From contig JAYNIR010000004.1 in the NCBI GenBank assembly GCA_038109305.1, positions 1 through 64,000 of the forward strand: a stretch of 64,000 bases of DNA, in the 5' to 3' direction. This DNA is from UBA1479 sp038109305 (GTDB lineage Bacteria; Pseudomonadota; Alphaproteobacteria; Rhodospirillales; Casp-alpha2). Position numbers and translations under genes: made by a program. Below the pieces are notes generated by a model, which was not told where the DNA came from, did not search any database, and saw nothing but the letters and a program-made list of their open reading frames with translations. Of the stretch, positions 8,333 to 16,247 are shown piece by piece. Position 1 is the stretch's first letter; the number at the start of each line of letters is the position of its first letter.

Positions 8333-8679
8333 GGGTGTCCTCCCAGTTAATGAAAAACGCGGACGCGTTCATCCGAAGTAAAGCAGAACTCGCCCGGCAG
8401 TTAAACGCCTTCCCTTACCGGGATGGTAATAATCCAACCCGCTTAAGACTGGCGTCTGTCGTTCTAGGAACTCGGTTTGTTCGCTCCCACTTTGGCGCAG
8501 TTTGTCGCGCCTTTTATTTGGTTACGTTGGCATTTGGTATACCACAGGTCTATCTGACCATCGCCGCATACGAAGATCAACGGTTTTTTACTGATCGAAG
8601 CATAATTTTACCTCTTTGCCTGTGGATAGCCCGACAGGTGGATGGGCCGGTCGCGGCGGGCGCGCCGACGCCGAAAAAA
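8333..8679. other. Upstream region of tctC, no gene seen
   Basis: About 350 bp without a convincing coding frame. The part next to tctC holds its ribosome site, and a palindromic operator candidate lies at 8535-8544. The region is more AT-rich than its flanks around 8500-8600, consistent with promoter DNA. I did not find a -35/-10 pair good enough to call. Confidence 0.5.
8535..8544. promoter_or_regulatory. Perfect TGGTATACCA palindrome, candidate GntR/FCD operator
   Basis: A 10-bp perfect inverted repeat about 200 bp upstream of tctC. The same TGGTATAC core occurs at 5021-5028 in the promoter of the GntR-oxc-frc operon. FCD-type GntR regulators are known to bind short palindromes of this general form, so the two sites may be read by the same protein. 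Binding is inferred. Confidence 0.45.
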
Positions 8680-8708
8680 GGCGAAGGCCGGATGACCCGG
8701 CCTTCGCC
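8673..8708 (-). terminator. Rho-independent terminator below the dead chemoreceptor gene
   Basis: On the minus strand a 12-bp perfect stem (8708-8697 with 8691-8680, GGCGAAGGCCGG and its complement) and a 5-nt loop are followed by TTTTTT (8679-8674). It lies about 50 bp after the stop of the chemoreceptor remnant and is most likely that gene's original terminator. Confidence 0.8.
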
Positions 8709-8759
8709 TCGGTTGTTGCATTTGCGATTTTGCCGGCGGGCCTGCCGCCCGGCCCGGGC

Positions 8760-9092
8760 CTAAGAAAGGCGGGCGAGGTGATCGACCCGGCGGCGCAGGT
8801 TTTCCAAAATCTCGCCGACCTCCGCCGTTGCGCGAGCGGTTTGCGCGGACGGGTTTTTAACCTCGCCAGCAACGACCGCAAAACCCTTGCTGGCGTCGCC
8901 CGCGCACACAGCCTCGATCGTCGCGTTCAGCGCCAAAAGATTGGTCTGTTTGGCGATCGCGTCGATCTATTCGGCAACTTTGCCAACCTGCGAAATTTCC
9001 TCTTAGAGACTGGTGATTTCCTGTCGGATCTGATCCGTCCGGTCACCGCCCGCCAACGCAACGTCGGTGCCCATCCCTGCATTCTGTGACAT
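8760..9092 (-). pseudogene. Short methyl-accepting chemotaxis-like protein, broken by two stops
   Basis: From the ATG at 9092 one frame runs 110 codons to a TAG at 8760. It contains the chemoreceptor signalling hairpin: IAKQTNLLALNATIEA near codons 44-59, then KGFAVVAGEVKN near 68-79 and QTARATAEV after it. Two in-frame stops break it, TAA at 9003-9005 (codon 30) and TAG at 8967-8969 (codon 42). No membrane or ligand domain is present, so the ancestor was either a small soluble signalling-domain protein or the remains of a larger receptor. Its terminator is still intact, which suggests the loss is recent. The key hairpin residues are conserved; AVCAGDASKG replaces the usual A-R-A-G-E segment. 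Confidence 0.85.
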
Positions 9093-9238
9093 GTTATTTG
9101 GTTCCCTGTTGGATATAGCGCAGTAGCCCAGGCCCCGCGCCCGTCCCTTTACGGGGCATCACCGCATGGACCGTAGCACCAGCGTCTGGCGTCGGCAAAG
9201 CCGCCATGCGGAACGTTCTCCGCCGGGGCGAAAGCGGC

Positions 9239-9919
9239 TTAAATGAGCTCGTCGCCGCGGTCGTCGGTTTCGCCAAAACGCTTCAAAACCGCGGGTTTTG
9301 TGCCTTCATAGACCTTGTCCAGCCCGGCCGCGATTTTCTTGTTTTCGCGTTCGAACAGGCTGTTACCCTGCATGTCGCTTTCGACGATGAAGGGGCCGAA
9401 ATTTTCGACCTCCAGCACCCACATGGCCTGGGCTACGCCCAGTTCCTTAAGCCAGTGAACGTCCCTGACCTTTTTCACCCCCCGACCCAAGAGCGCGCCG
9501 GTGCCGTACCCGACGGTCGTCAGGTAGACCGCGCCATTGGGCACGAAATAGCGTTTGTAATCGGCCGGGTTCATGCCGCCCTTGCCGATGATCAGTTTAG
9601 CGCCGGAAATTTCGAACCACTTTTCCAGCCACTTGGAAAAACGGAACGACGCCGTCGCCGTCACCGCGCTCATGTTATAGCTGCCGTCGTCGTTGACCGC
9701 GGCGGCGGGCGAGCAATGGAAATTGCACTTCGCAAGCTCGTCGTTTTTGTCGAGCGGCAACGGAATGCCGTCGTCGACGACTTTCACATAAGCGCCTTCG
9801 CGGCCGGTGTAGACCACACCGTCCAGATACACCACATCGCCGATTTCCAGCGCCGCTAGCGCTTCCGGCGTCGGGTTGGTGCTCAGGCGGACTTTTTTGA
9901 AGGTGTTGCTTTTTGCCAT
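9239..9919 (-). CDS. Class I fumarate hydratase / L(+)-tartrate dehydratase-type, beta subunit
   Basis: A 226-residue protein of the Fe-S hydro-lyase C-terminal (beta) family. After a short lead, EIGDVVYLDGVVYTGREGAYVKV is the normal opening of this swivelling domain. The SAVTATASFRFSKW and IIGKGGMN segments match the substrate-binding serine/threonine loop and following turn. ATG at 9919 is chosen because residues upstream of it are not family-like. This start overlaps the end of the alpha subunit gene by 37 bp, suggesting translational coupling. With the alpha subunit it should hydrate fumarate to malate or a close analogue such as tartrate or mesaconate. The cluster with a fumarate reductase-like complex favours fumarate. 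Confidence 0.87.
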   Translation of the reverse strand: MAKSNTFKKVRLSTNPTPEALAALEIGDVVYLDGVVYTGREGAYVKVVDDGIPLPLDKNDELAKCNFHCSPAAAVNDDGSYNMSAVTATASFRFSKWLEKWFEISGAKLIIGKGGMNPADYKRYFVPNGAVYLTTVGYGTGALLGRGVKKVRDVHWLKELGVAQAMWVLEVENFGPFIVESDMQGNSLFERENKKIAAGLDKVYEGTKPAVLKRFGETDDRGDELI

Positions 9920-10845
9920 TCGACCGTATCCCGGCGTTGATAGGGGGTGAACCAATCGGGGTCGGTACGATATTCAACCGACCCGTCGGCGTGAAGGCGC
10001 GCCGTCGCCCGCCTGGACGACAGGCAGAACGCGTGGACCGACATCTGCATCGCCCCGGTGTGGCAGTACCCGACTTCGATGTGGGTGTCGATGACCATCG
10101 ACTTGCCGACAAAGCCCATGGCACCCATACCGATGTTATTGCCCATTTCCGTCAGTTCCAGCTCCAATTCGGCGATCTTCGGGTCCGGGTTCCGGTCGCC
10201 GACCGTGCGCAGGCACGCCGCCCGTTTGCCCAAAACCATGCAGGTGTCTTTCGACCCGCCCAGACCGATGCCGATGATCGCTGGCTGGCACGCCAGCCCG
10301 CGCTTACCGAACGCGACGAGGCTATCCAGAAAGAACCGCTTGATCCCCTGAATACCGTCGGACGGGAACAACATCCGGTAATCGGTGCCGAACAGGCCGC
10401 CCTTGTGCACCGTCGTCAGGTCGATCCAGTCGCCCTCCGGCTCGAACCCGAATTCGATTTCCGGCGCGTTGATGCCGACGTTGTTGTCATGGTCCGTCCG
10501 CCACAAGGGATGCACCCGGTTGGGGCGCAGCGGCACCGACTTCGTGGCCTTCGCAGTCGCGCGCCTGAGCGCCGTTTCAAGCGCCACCGGCCCGCCTTCC
10601 ACCGCGGCCTCGTTGCCCACCTTCACGTACCAGCGCGGCACGCCGGTATCGCCGCACATGGCGCGACGATCCTGTTTGGCGGCTTCGTAGTTTTCCAGCA
10701 TGGCCTGCAACACGAAGGACGACAGGTCGCCGTCTTCGGCATCCGCCGTCTTCTGCAATCCCGCCAGATAGTCATCGGGGATTTCGATGGCGGCCTTTTC
10801 CATCAGCTTCAGGGCCGTCGCGTCGATGGTGTCGATGCTGATCAT
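9883..10845 (-). CDS. Class I fumarate hydratase / L(+)-tartrate dehydratase-type, alpha subunit
   Basis: A 320-residue Fe-S hydro-lyase N-terminal (alpha) family protein. The three cysteines expected to hold the [4Fe-4S] cluster are Cys64 in AMCGDTG, one in LACQPAIIGIGLGG in the middle of the protein, and one in GYCHTGAMQM near residue 260. The cluster acts as a Lewis acid in adding water across the double bond. It starts 32 bp after the FrdA/SdhA-like gene and overlaps the beta gene, so it belongs to the same transcript. A second, single-chain class I fumarase lies at 44154-45782, so this pair is not the only fumarase and may have a special partner or substrate. Confidence 0.88.
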   Translation of the reverse strand: MISIDTIDATALKLMEKAAIEIPDDYLAGLQKTADAEDGDLSSFVLQAMLENYEAAKQDRRAMCGDTGVPRWYVKVGNEAAVEGGPVALETALRRATAKATKSVPLRPNRVHPLWRTDHDNNVGINAPEIEFGFEPEGDWIDLTTVHKGGLFGTDYRMLFPSDGIQGIKRFFLDSLVAFGKRGLACQPAIIGIGLGGSKDTCMVLGKRAACLRTVGDRNPDPKIAELELELTEMGNNIGMGAMGFVGKSMVIDTHIEVGYCHTGAMQMSVHAFCLSSRRATARLHADGSVEYRTDPDWFTPYQRRDTVEWQKATPSKKSA

Positions 10846-10876
10846 TTTACCGATCCTTTTAAGTCCGCCGGCCGGA

Positions 10877-12628
10877 TCATCCGGAACTGTGGCCCGGCAC
10901 CGGCGACATGTCCTCGACTAGGCTTTCCCCCGGCCGGACGATGGTGAATTCCACGGGTGCCCGTTCGACGATCAAATCGTCCCCCGATTGTCGGGCGACG
11001 GTATAATAAGACGTTTCCAGGTCGCCTTCATCGGGGAAGTCTTCGCGAAAGTGGGCACCGCGGGAATTTTCGCGGCTGAGTGCCGCCTTGGCGATGGCTT
11101 CCGAGACCTCAATCAGGCTCTGAACGTTCATCCAATCGTGCCACGTCAGGTTAAAGGTCATATCGTTGTCGGCCAATCCGGTTTCAAGCAAATCCGCCTT
11201 CAAGGACGCAAGCTGGGCGATGCCGCGGTTCAGGCCCTCGGCCGTGCGGATGATACCGACGTCGTCCCACATGATGTGCATAAGCTTTTCGCGGATTGCA
11301 TGGATGTCGCCGGCCGGCTTGGAGAACGGATAAAGCGCGCGGGCGACTTCGTCCTCAATCACCGCTCCGTCCGGGTCTTTCAATGACCCGGCGCTCGCTG
11401 CATAGGCCGCCATGTTGGCGCCGGCGACGCCACCGTAAACGGTCGAATTGGCGACGCCGTTCCCGCCCAACCGGTTCGAACCGTGGGCGCCGCCGGCGTC
11501 CTCGCCGGCGACGTAAAGCCCCGGCAGTTCCGTCCTGGTTTCCGGGTCGCACACCAGTCCGCCCATGAAATAATGCGCCGTCGGCACGACCTCGACCCGG
11601 TCCCCCGCCAGATCGAAACCGCTGTCGGCGCAGCGTTTAACCATGCCGGAAAATTTCTGCGCCACGTTTTCCGGACCCAGGTGGCTCATGGAAATATAAA
11701 GCCCGCCGTTGGGCGTCTTGTTGCCCTTGCGCATTTCATCGTACATGGCGCGGCTGACCACATCACGGGTCGCACGTTCGCCCCGTTCGGCATAATCAAA
11801 CATAAACCGCCGCCCGTTGCCGTCGAGCAGATATCCGCCGGCACCGCGCAGGCCTTCCTCCAACACCGTGCCGGTCATCCGCGTCTGTTCGCCGCCGAGC
11901 AAGCCTGTCGGATGGAACTGCACCATTTCCATATCCCTTAACTGGAGGCCCAAGCGCATGACCATGGACAAGCCGTCCATGGTCTTGTCCCCGGACGGTG
12001 TGTGGTAGCGATACATGGTCGGCCCGCCACCGGTCGCCATCAACACCGCCTTGGCGCGGACGAAGCGGAATTGTCCGGTCCGCATATCGACCATCAACAC
12101 ACCGGAAAGCCCGCTGCCGTCCTTCGCCGGGATAAAGCCCAACGCGCGGTGTTCTTCCAACCGGTCGACGGGCTTGGACAAGACCTGTTCCATCAGCCGG
12201 GAAATGATCTCGATCCCGGTCAGATCGCCCTTGTGTACCGTGCGGTCGAAAGTCTGCCCGGCAAAGGCTTTGTGATGCAGCGATCCGTCCGGGTTGCGAT
12301 CGAAGAAACAGCCGATTTCGTTTTCCAGCTCGCGCACCCGGACAACGGCGGTTTCGACCAGCTTCCAGGCCATGTCCTGATGCGGCAGCCACTTGCCGCC
12401 GATGATGGTGTCCATGAAATGCCGTTCGACCGAATCGCCCGGTGACAGCGCGACGTTATAGCCGCCCTGCACCATGCGGGTGCAGCCGCACTTACCCATC
12501 AGGCCTTTTACCGCGAGTGTGACCTTCAAATCCGGGTTGGCTTTTTGCGCATGCAGCGCTGCAAACAGCCCCGCCCCACCGGTGCCGAGGATGAGAATGT
12601 CCGTATCCAAGCGTTCAATCTGGGTCAT
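10877..12628 (-). CDS. Succinate dehydrogenase/fumarate reductase-like flavoprotein subunit lacking the FAD-linking His
   Basis: A 583-residue flavoprotein with the FAD motif LGTGGAG at 14-20. The position that holds the covalent-FAD histidine in SdhA/FrdA (S-H-T-x-A-x-x-G-G) reads G-C49-T-R-M-V-Q-G-G, so the flavin is probably not attached by the usual 8-alpha-His bond. Active-site residues are otherwise present: VQFHPTG, LRGAGGYL (usually RGEGG), ATRDVVSRA with the catalytic Arg, AHYFMGG with His, and GSNRLGGN with Arg. The ATG at 12628 has GGTGGGG just upstream and is preferred to a start 48 bp earlier that would overlap the membrane subunit gene. It is the last of four complex genes (order B, C, D, A). 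A fumarate-reducing or specialised dicarboxylate role fits better than a normal TCA succinate dehydrogenase. Confidence 0.85.
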   Translation of the reverse strand: MTQIERLDTDILILGTGGAGLFAALHAQKANPDLKVTLAVKGLMGKCGCTRMVQGGYNVALSPGDSVERHFMDTIIGGKWLPHQDMAWKLVETAVVRVRELENEIGCFFDRNPDGSLHHKAFAGQTFDRTVHKGDLTGIEIISRLMEQVLSKPVDRLEEHRALGFIPAKDGSGLSGVLMVDMRTGQFRFVRAKAVLMATGGGPTMYRYHTPSGDKTMDGLSMVMRLGLQLRDMEMVQFHPTGLLGGEQTRMTGTVLEEGLRGAGGYLLDGNGRRFMFDYAERGERATRDVVSRAMYDEMRKGNKTPNGGLYISMSHLGPENVAQKFSGMVKRCADSGFDLAGDRVEVVPTAHYFMGGLVCDPETRTELPGLYVAGEDAGGAHGSNRLGGNGVANSTVYGGVAGANMAAYAASAGSLKDPDGAVIEDEVARALYPFSKPAGDIHAIREKLMHIMWDDVGIIRTAEGLNRGIAQLASLKADLLETGLADNDMTFNLTWHDWMNVQSLIEVSEAIAKAALSRENSRGAHFREDFPDEGDLETSYYTVARQSGDDLIVERAPVEFTIVRPGESLVEDMSPVPGHSSG

Positions 12629-12639
12629 GATCGCCCCAC

Positions 12640-12990
12640 CTAAACCGCATTCAGGAAAAAGCCGCAGGCGACGCAAAAGGCCGCCGCCGCCGCCGCCGCC
12701 GCATAGGTTTTCTGGCGGGGCGACCAGGGCAGGAATTCCAGCGCCAGAATGCGGAGCCCACCGAACATGTGCACGGCCAAAAGGAACACCAGCCCGAATT
12801 CGGCGACTTTCACCAACGGGCCCTGCGTCCAGTTCAGCGCGCCGTCCAACGCCGTCGCCCCTTCGAGCGCCAGACCCAGAACGAAAAAGTGCGCCGGCAG
12901 AAACAGCGCCAGCGCCAGCCCCGAAAGCCGGTGCAGCAAAAACGCGTACCAGAGCGGGTGGTCGCGGTGCGAACGGACAATGGCGCTCAT
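12640..12990 (-). CDS. Membrane anchor subunit of the SDH/FRD-like complex (SdhC/D type)
   Basis: A 116-residue protein with three membrane spans (about 20-42, 58-80, 92-114). Motifs typical of the cytochrome b anchor are FLLHRLSGLALALFLPAHFF near 17-36 and HMFGGLRILALEF near 73-85, with His residues that could ligate heme or line the quinone site. Its ATG overlaps the stop of the preceding anchor gene (ATGA), which decides the start against longer upstream frames. It ends 11 bp before the flavoprotein start. The sequence alone does not say which quinone it uses. Confidence 0.82.
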   Translation of the reverse strand: MSAIVRSHRDHPLWYAFLLHRLSGLALALFLPAHFFVLGLALEGATALDGALNWTQGPLVKVAEFGLVFLLAVHMFGGLRILALEFLPWSPRQKTYAAAAAAAAFCVACGFFLNAV

Positions 12991-13316
12991 ATGCCCACCA
13001 CCGCGACGACGGCGCGAAGCCCGAGCCCCAGGCTGGCGAGCCCGAAGGCCCACATCAAAACGTCGAGCGCGCCCCGGGACAAATTCGAATGTTCGCCGGC
13101 GATAACTCGGAGGCCGATCGCCGCATGGATCGAAACCGCCAGCACAAACAGGCCGTAAAACGCGCCCCACCAAGGATTCCCCTGGGTGCGGGAGAGGATT
13201 TCCGCCGCACTCAGGCCGCCCTGGATCGCATAGATCATGCCCGCCAGGTGCGCGAGCACCAGGGGCGCCATGACCATGGCCGAAATCCGCTGCCATATAT
13301 AAAGACGCAGGTTCAT
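12987..13316 (-). CDS. Membrane anchor subunit of the SDH/FRD-like complex (second anchor)
   Basis: A 109-residue protein with three predicted membrane spans (about 10-32, 48-72, 84-106). It opens MNLRLYIWQRISAMVMAPLV, which resembles the R-x-x-x-W-x-x-x-R-x-x-A start of SdhD/FrdD anchors. Conserved-looking histidines at AHLAG near 23 and SIHAAIG near 63 are candidate heme ligands. It lies 13 bp after the iron-sulfur subunit gene and shares ATGA with the next anchor gene. The presence of two short anchors places the complex in the two-anchor class. Confidence 0.8.
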   Translation of the reverse strand: MNLRLYIWQRISAMVMAPLVLAHLAGMIYAIQGGLSAAEILSRTQGNPWWGAFYGLFVLAVSIHAAIGLRVIAGEHSNLSRGALDVLMWAFGLASLGLGLRAVVAVVGI

Positions 13317-13329
13317 CCGCCGCCGTCCC

Positions 13330-14073
13330 CTAGATCTCGCCCTTGAGCGCTGCCTTGAAGGTCGCCTGCTTAAGGCCGGCGATGGACAGGGTCGGGTTCA
13401 GCTCATTGGGGCAATGTTCGGCGCAGCCCGCCTGCGAGTGGCAGGAATGACAGCCGCCCGATTGCGACACGGCCTTGAGGCGCGCCAGCCGGCCGCCGTC
13501 GCGCTCGTCGTTGATCAGGGTCCAGGCCCGGTTGAGCGCCGCCGGGCCAAGATAATCCTTGTTGCCCTCGACCACGTCGCAGGCCGCGTAGCAGACGGCG
13601 CAGTTGATGCATTCGATCCCGGCAGACGCAGCCAGACGCCTGGGATCGTCCGGTTTGACCGGAACGATGCCGTCGTCGCGGGTCTTGGTCGGGTGGAAAT
13701 GGCCCTCGGCCCGGGTCCATTTCCGGAAGAACTCGGTCATGTCCGCCGCCAGGTCCTTGATGACCGGCAGGTTGCGCAACGGCGCGATCTCGATCCGGCC
13801 CTGGTCCAGCACTTTGCGCACATGGGTCCGGCAGGTCCAGCGCGGGCGCCCGTTGACCATCATGGCGCAGGAGCCGCACATGCCGACCCGGCAGGCGAAG
13901 CGGTATGTCAGCTTGGGCTCGGCGTTCCGCTGGATCCAGGTGACCACGTCCAAAATCGTCTGCGACGGCTGGCGCGGCACGTCGTAGTCGCTGAACCCGC
14001 CGCCGCCGGGCCCACCCCGCCAGACGGAAACTTTCATAATCTCGGGCGCGGTTTCTGAATGATCGTCAGTCAT
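13330..14073 (-). CDS. Iron-sulfur subunit of the SDH/FRD-like complex
   Basis: A 247-residue SdhB/FrdB homologue. All three cluster motifs are present: [2Fe-2S] in CRVGMCGSCAMMVNG with a further Cys 4 residues on, [4Fe-4S] in CINCAVCYAAC, and the [3Fe-4S] set in SCHSQAGCAEHCPNELNPT. It carries electrons between the flavoprotein and the quinone in the membrane. ATG at 14073 is chosen; an upstream ATG at 14106 and a later one at 14037 are possible. It is the first gene of the complex. Placing B first and A last is unlike the common C-D-A-B order. Confidence 0.88.
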   Translation of the reverse strand: MTDDHSETAPEIMKVSVWRGGPGGGGFSDYDVPRQPSQTILDVVTWIQRNAEPKLTYRFACRVGMCGSCAMMVNGRPRWTCRTHVRKVLDQGRIEIAPLRNLPVIKDLAADMTEFFRKWTRAEGHFHPTKTRDDGIVPVKPDDPRRLAASAGIECINCAVCYAACDVVEGNKDYLGPAALNRAWTLINDERDGGRLARLKAVSQSGGCHSCHSQAGCAEHCPNELNPTLSIAGLKQATFKAALKGEI

Positions 14074-14173
14074 GGTCAAAAGATAACGGTCGCTGGGATT
14101 GTACACAATCGAAAGGGCCCCGACTGTCGGTCAAGCGGGTTCCCTCGTCAATCAATTGTCGTGGAAAAAATGA

Positions 14174-14249
<76 letters not shown>

Positions 14250-14348
14250 GTTCCGATTCGAGAGTGCGGGGTTTTAACAGAGGCCGCGCCGGATGTCGAG
14301 CCGTCAGGAAGCCCCGCACCTCTGCCAGTTTCAACCGTTTAAAGTGCG

Positions 14349-14966
14349 TCAAGAGCAGTCCCCCTCGTTCCGTACGGGCGGCAGCAATCCGGGCGGCCGC
14401 ACCATGCGGGCGGCGTCAAAAGGCGTCAGCGGTGTCACCCGGCGGACCACGTAGGCGATCCGCGTCACACGGCCCGCGCCGTCGGCAAGCGGCAGCAACA
14501 GCCGCACATAATGGCGGGCGAACCCGCACAGCACCTGAATGATTTCGGAATAGATCGGCTCCCGAATATCGCGGCAAAACGTGTATTCGCGAATACACGC
14601 GTCGCGGATCATGGCGATCGGCAGGTCGCCCAACCGGCCCAATGGCGTCATCTGGTTTTACCTCCAGAACATCTCATTGGGATGGGCCAGGACCGCGAAA
14701 TTTTCAGGCGCGTCGGCCCGGACATCAACCATCGCGGGCGCTTCCGTGTCCCGGCTCTAGGCAACGATGTCCGGGTTGAAGTCCGTGGCGTTGGGCAGCC
14801 CGTCCGCCGAATTGGCGCGGAGTGCCTGCTAATAATACAGGGCGAAATCCAAGCCGTTGCCCTGTTCACGCCGGCGCATGGCGTCCAAACCGCAGGAATA
14901 GCGGCTTTGTTCGCCTTCGAGACTCAGGTCGTGGGTCGCGTCCCACGGCCGGTCGTCGTACGACAT
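14349..14966 (-). pseudogene. PAS_5-family protein, broken by three in-frame stops
   Basis: One frame from the ATG at 14966 to 14349 (205 codons) gives a PAS_5-like protein: an opening MSYDDRPWDATHDLSLEG, then in the C-terminal half GRLGDLPIAMIRDACI and VRLLLPLADGAGRVTRI, the usual pattern of these single-domain sensors. It is interrupted by TAG at 14829-14831 (codon 46), TAG at 14757-14759 (codon 70) and TAA at 14658-14660 (codon 103). The reading frame is otherwise unshifted. The last 100 codons could still be read from an internal ATG, but the conserved N-terminal part would be lost. A second broken PAS_5-like gene lies at 39321-39887. Confidence 0.75.
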
Positions 14967-15089
14967 GGCGTCACCCTCTCAAGCTTATTTTTGTCCAAGG
15001 ATAGGCCTAGGGCCCGCCGCCGTCTACGCGCCAAAAGGTATACTTAAGGCGGCTATATCGAAGCGGCCGCTTCAAGCAGCCTGCGCGGG

Positions 15090-16244
15090 TTACAGATCGT
15101 CGCTGATGCCGCGCCGCCCGACGACCACGTCGCGATGGACCCAGGTCCCCATCAAGAGGCCGAACCCAAACAGCAATGTCATCATCGCCGTTCCGCCGTA
15201 GCTGATCAGCGGCAGCGGCACGCCGACCACCGGCACCAGCCCCATGACCATCGCCATGTTGATAAAGACGTAAAGGAAGAACGTCGCGGTGACGCCGATG
15301 CCGACCAACCGCCCGAACTGCGAACGGCAACGGAGGCTGATGGCGATCCCGTAGATCAGGATGATCACGTAAAGACCCAGGAGGGCCAGCCCGCCGGCAA
15401 GGCCGAATTCCTCGGCCAGCATCGTGAAAATAAAGTCGGTCTGCATTTCCGGCAGAAAGTTAAGGTGGCTTTGCGTGCCCTGCAAAAAGCCTTTGCCCAT
15501 CAGGCCGCCGGACCCGAAAGCGATTTTCGACTGGATGATGTGATAGCCGGAGCCGAGCGGGTCGTTTTCCGGGTTCAGGAACATCAACACTCGTTTTTTC
15601 TGATAATCGCGGAGGAACTGCCAAGCGACGGGCAACGCCGCCACCCCCGACGCCCCGACAAGGACGAATTTCCAGATCCGCACGCCGGCGGCGAAAAAGA
15701 TCGCGCCGCCCGACGCCATAAGCATCAGCGCCGTGCCCAGGTCCGGCTGGCGCAGTACCAACGCCGCCGGCGCACCGACCAGGAACAGCGGCACCAGAAG
15801 CGCCGGCATCCGCCTGACGTCGTCGACGGATAGCCCGTGAAAATACCGGGCCAGCGCCAGTACAAGCGCGATTTTCATCAGTTCCGACGGTTGCAATCCG
15901 ATATAGCCCAGATCCAGCCAGCGCTGCGCGCCCTTGCCTTCGACCCCCATGACCTCTACCGCCACCAGCAGCGCCAGGGTGCCCAGATAAAGCACATAGG
16001 CGTATTTCAGCCACAGGCGGATATCGATCATCGCGACCACGATCAGCATCCCCATGCCGACGGCAAAGCGCACCATCTGCCGGGACGCCCAGGGGTCGAC
16101 ATGGCCATTGGCGGCGGAATACAGCATGGCGAAGCCGACGGACGCGGTGACGCCCAAAAGCAGCAGAAACAGCCAATGCATCTGCCAGAGCTTCTGCCAG
16201 AGGGTAAAGCTGGGTGGGTTCAGGGCGTCGTCGCGAACGGCCAT
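15090..16244 (-). CDS. mrdB: Rod shape-determining glycosyltransferase RodA
   Basis: A 384-residue SEDS-family membrane protein with about ten spans. It polymerises lipid II glycan strands in the elongasome together with PBP2. Hallmarks are GAQRWLDLGYIGLQPSE near 105-121, where the family substrate groove lies, and the C-terminal GVPLPLISYGGTAMM segment. It starts 3 bp after the PBP2 stop, so translation is probably coupled. It closes the mre/mrd cluster. Confidence 0.95.
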   Translation of the reverse strand: MAVRDDALNPPSFTLWQKLWQMHWLFLLLLGVTASVGFAMLYSAANGHVDPWASRQMVRFAVGMGMLIVVAMIDIRLWLKYAYVLYLGTLALLVAVEVMGVEGKGAQRWLDLGYIGLQPSELMKIALVLALARYFHGLSVDDVRRMPALLVPLFLVGAPAALVLRQPDLGTALMLMASGGAIFFAAGVRIWKFVLVGASGVAALPVAWQFLRDYQKKRVLMFLNPENDPLGSGYHIIQSKIAFGSGGLMGKGFLQGTQSHLNFLPEMQTDFIFTMLAEEFGLAGGLALLGLYVIILIYGIAISLRCRSQFGRLVGIGVTATFFLYVFINMAMVMGLVPVVGVPLPLISYGGTAMMTLLFGFGLLMGTWVHRDVVVGRRGISDDL

Positions 16245-16247
16245 CGA

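Noticed and set aside
8333..9238. A plus-strand coding gene in the gap between tctC and the fumarase genes
   Set aside because: The 157-codon plus frame at 8616-9089 runs antisense to the chemoreceptor remnant and across its terminator, so it is a shadow.
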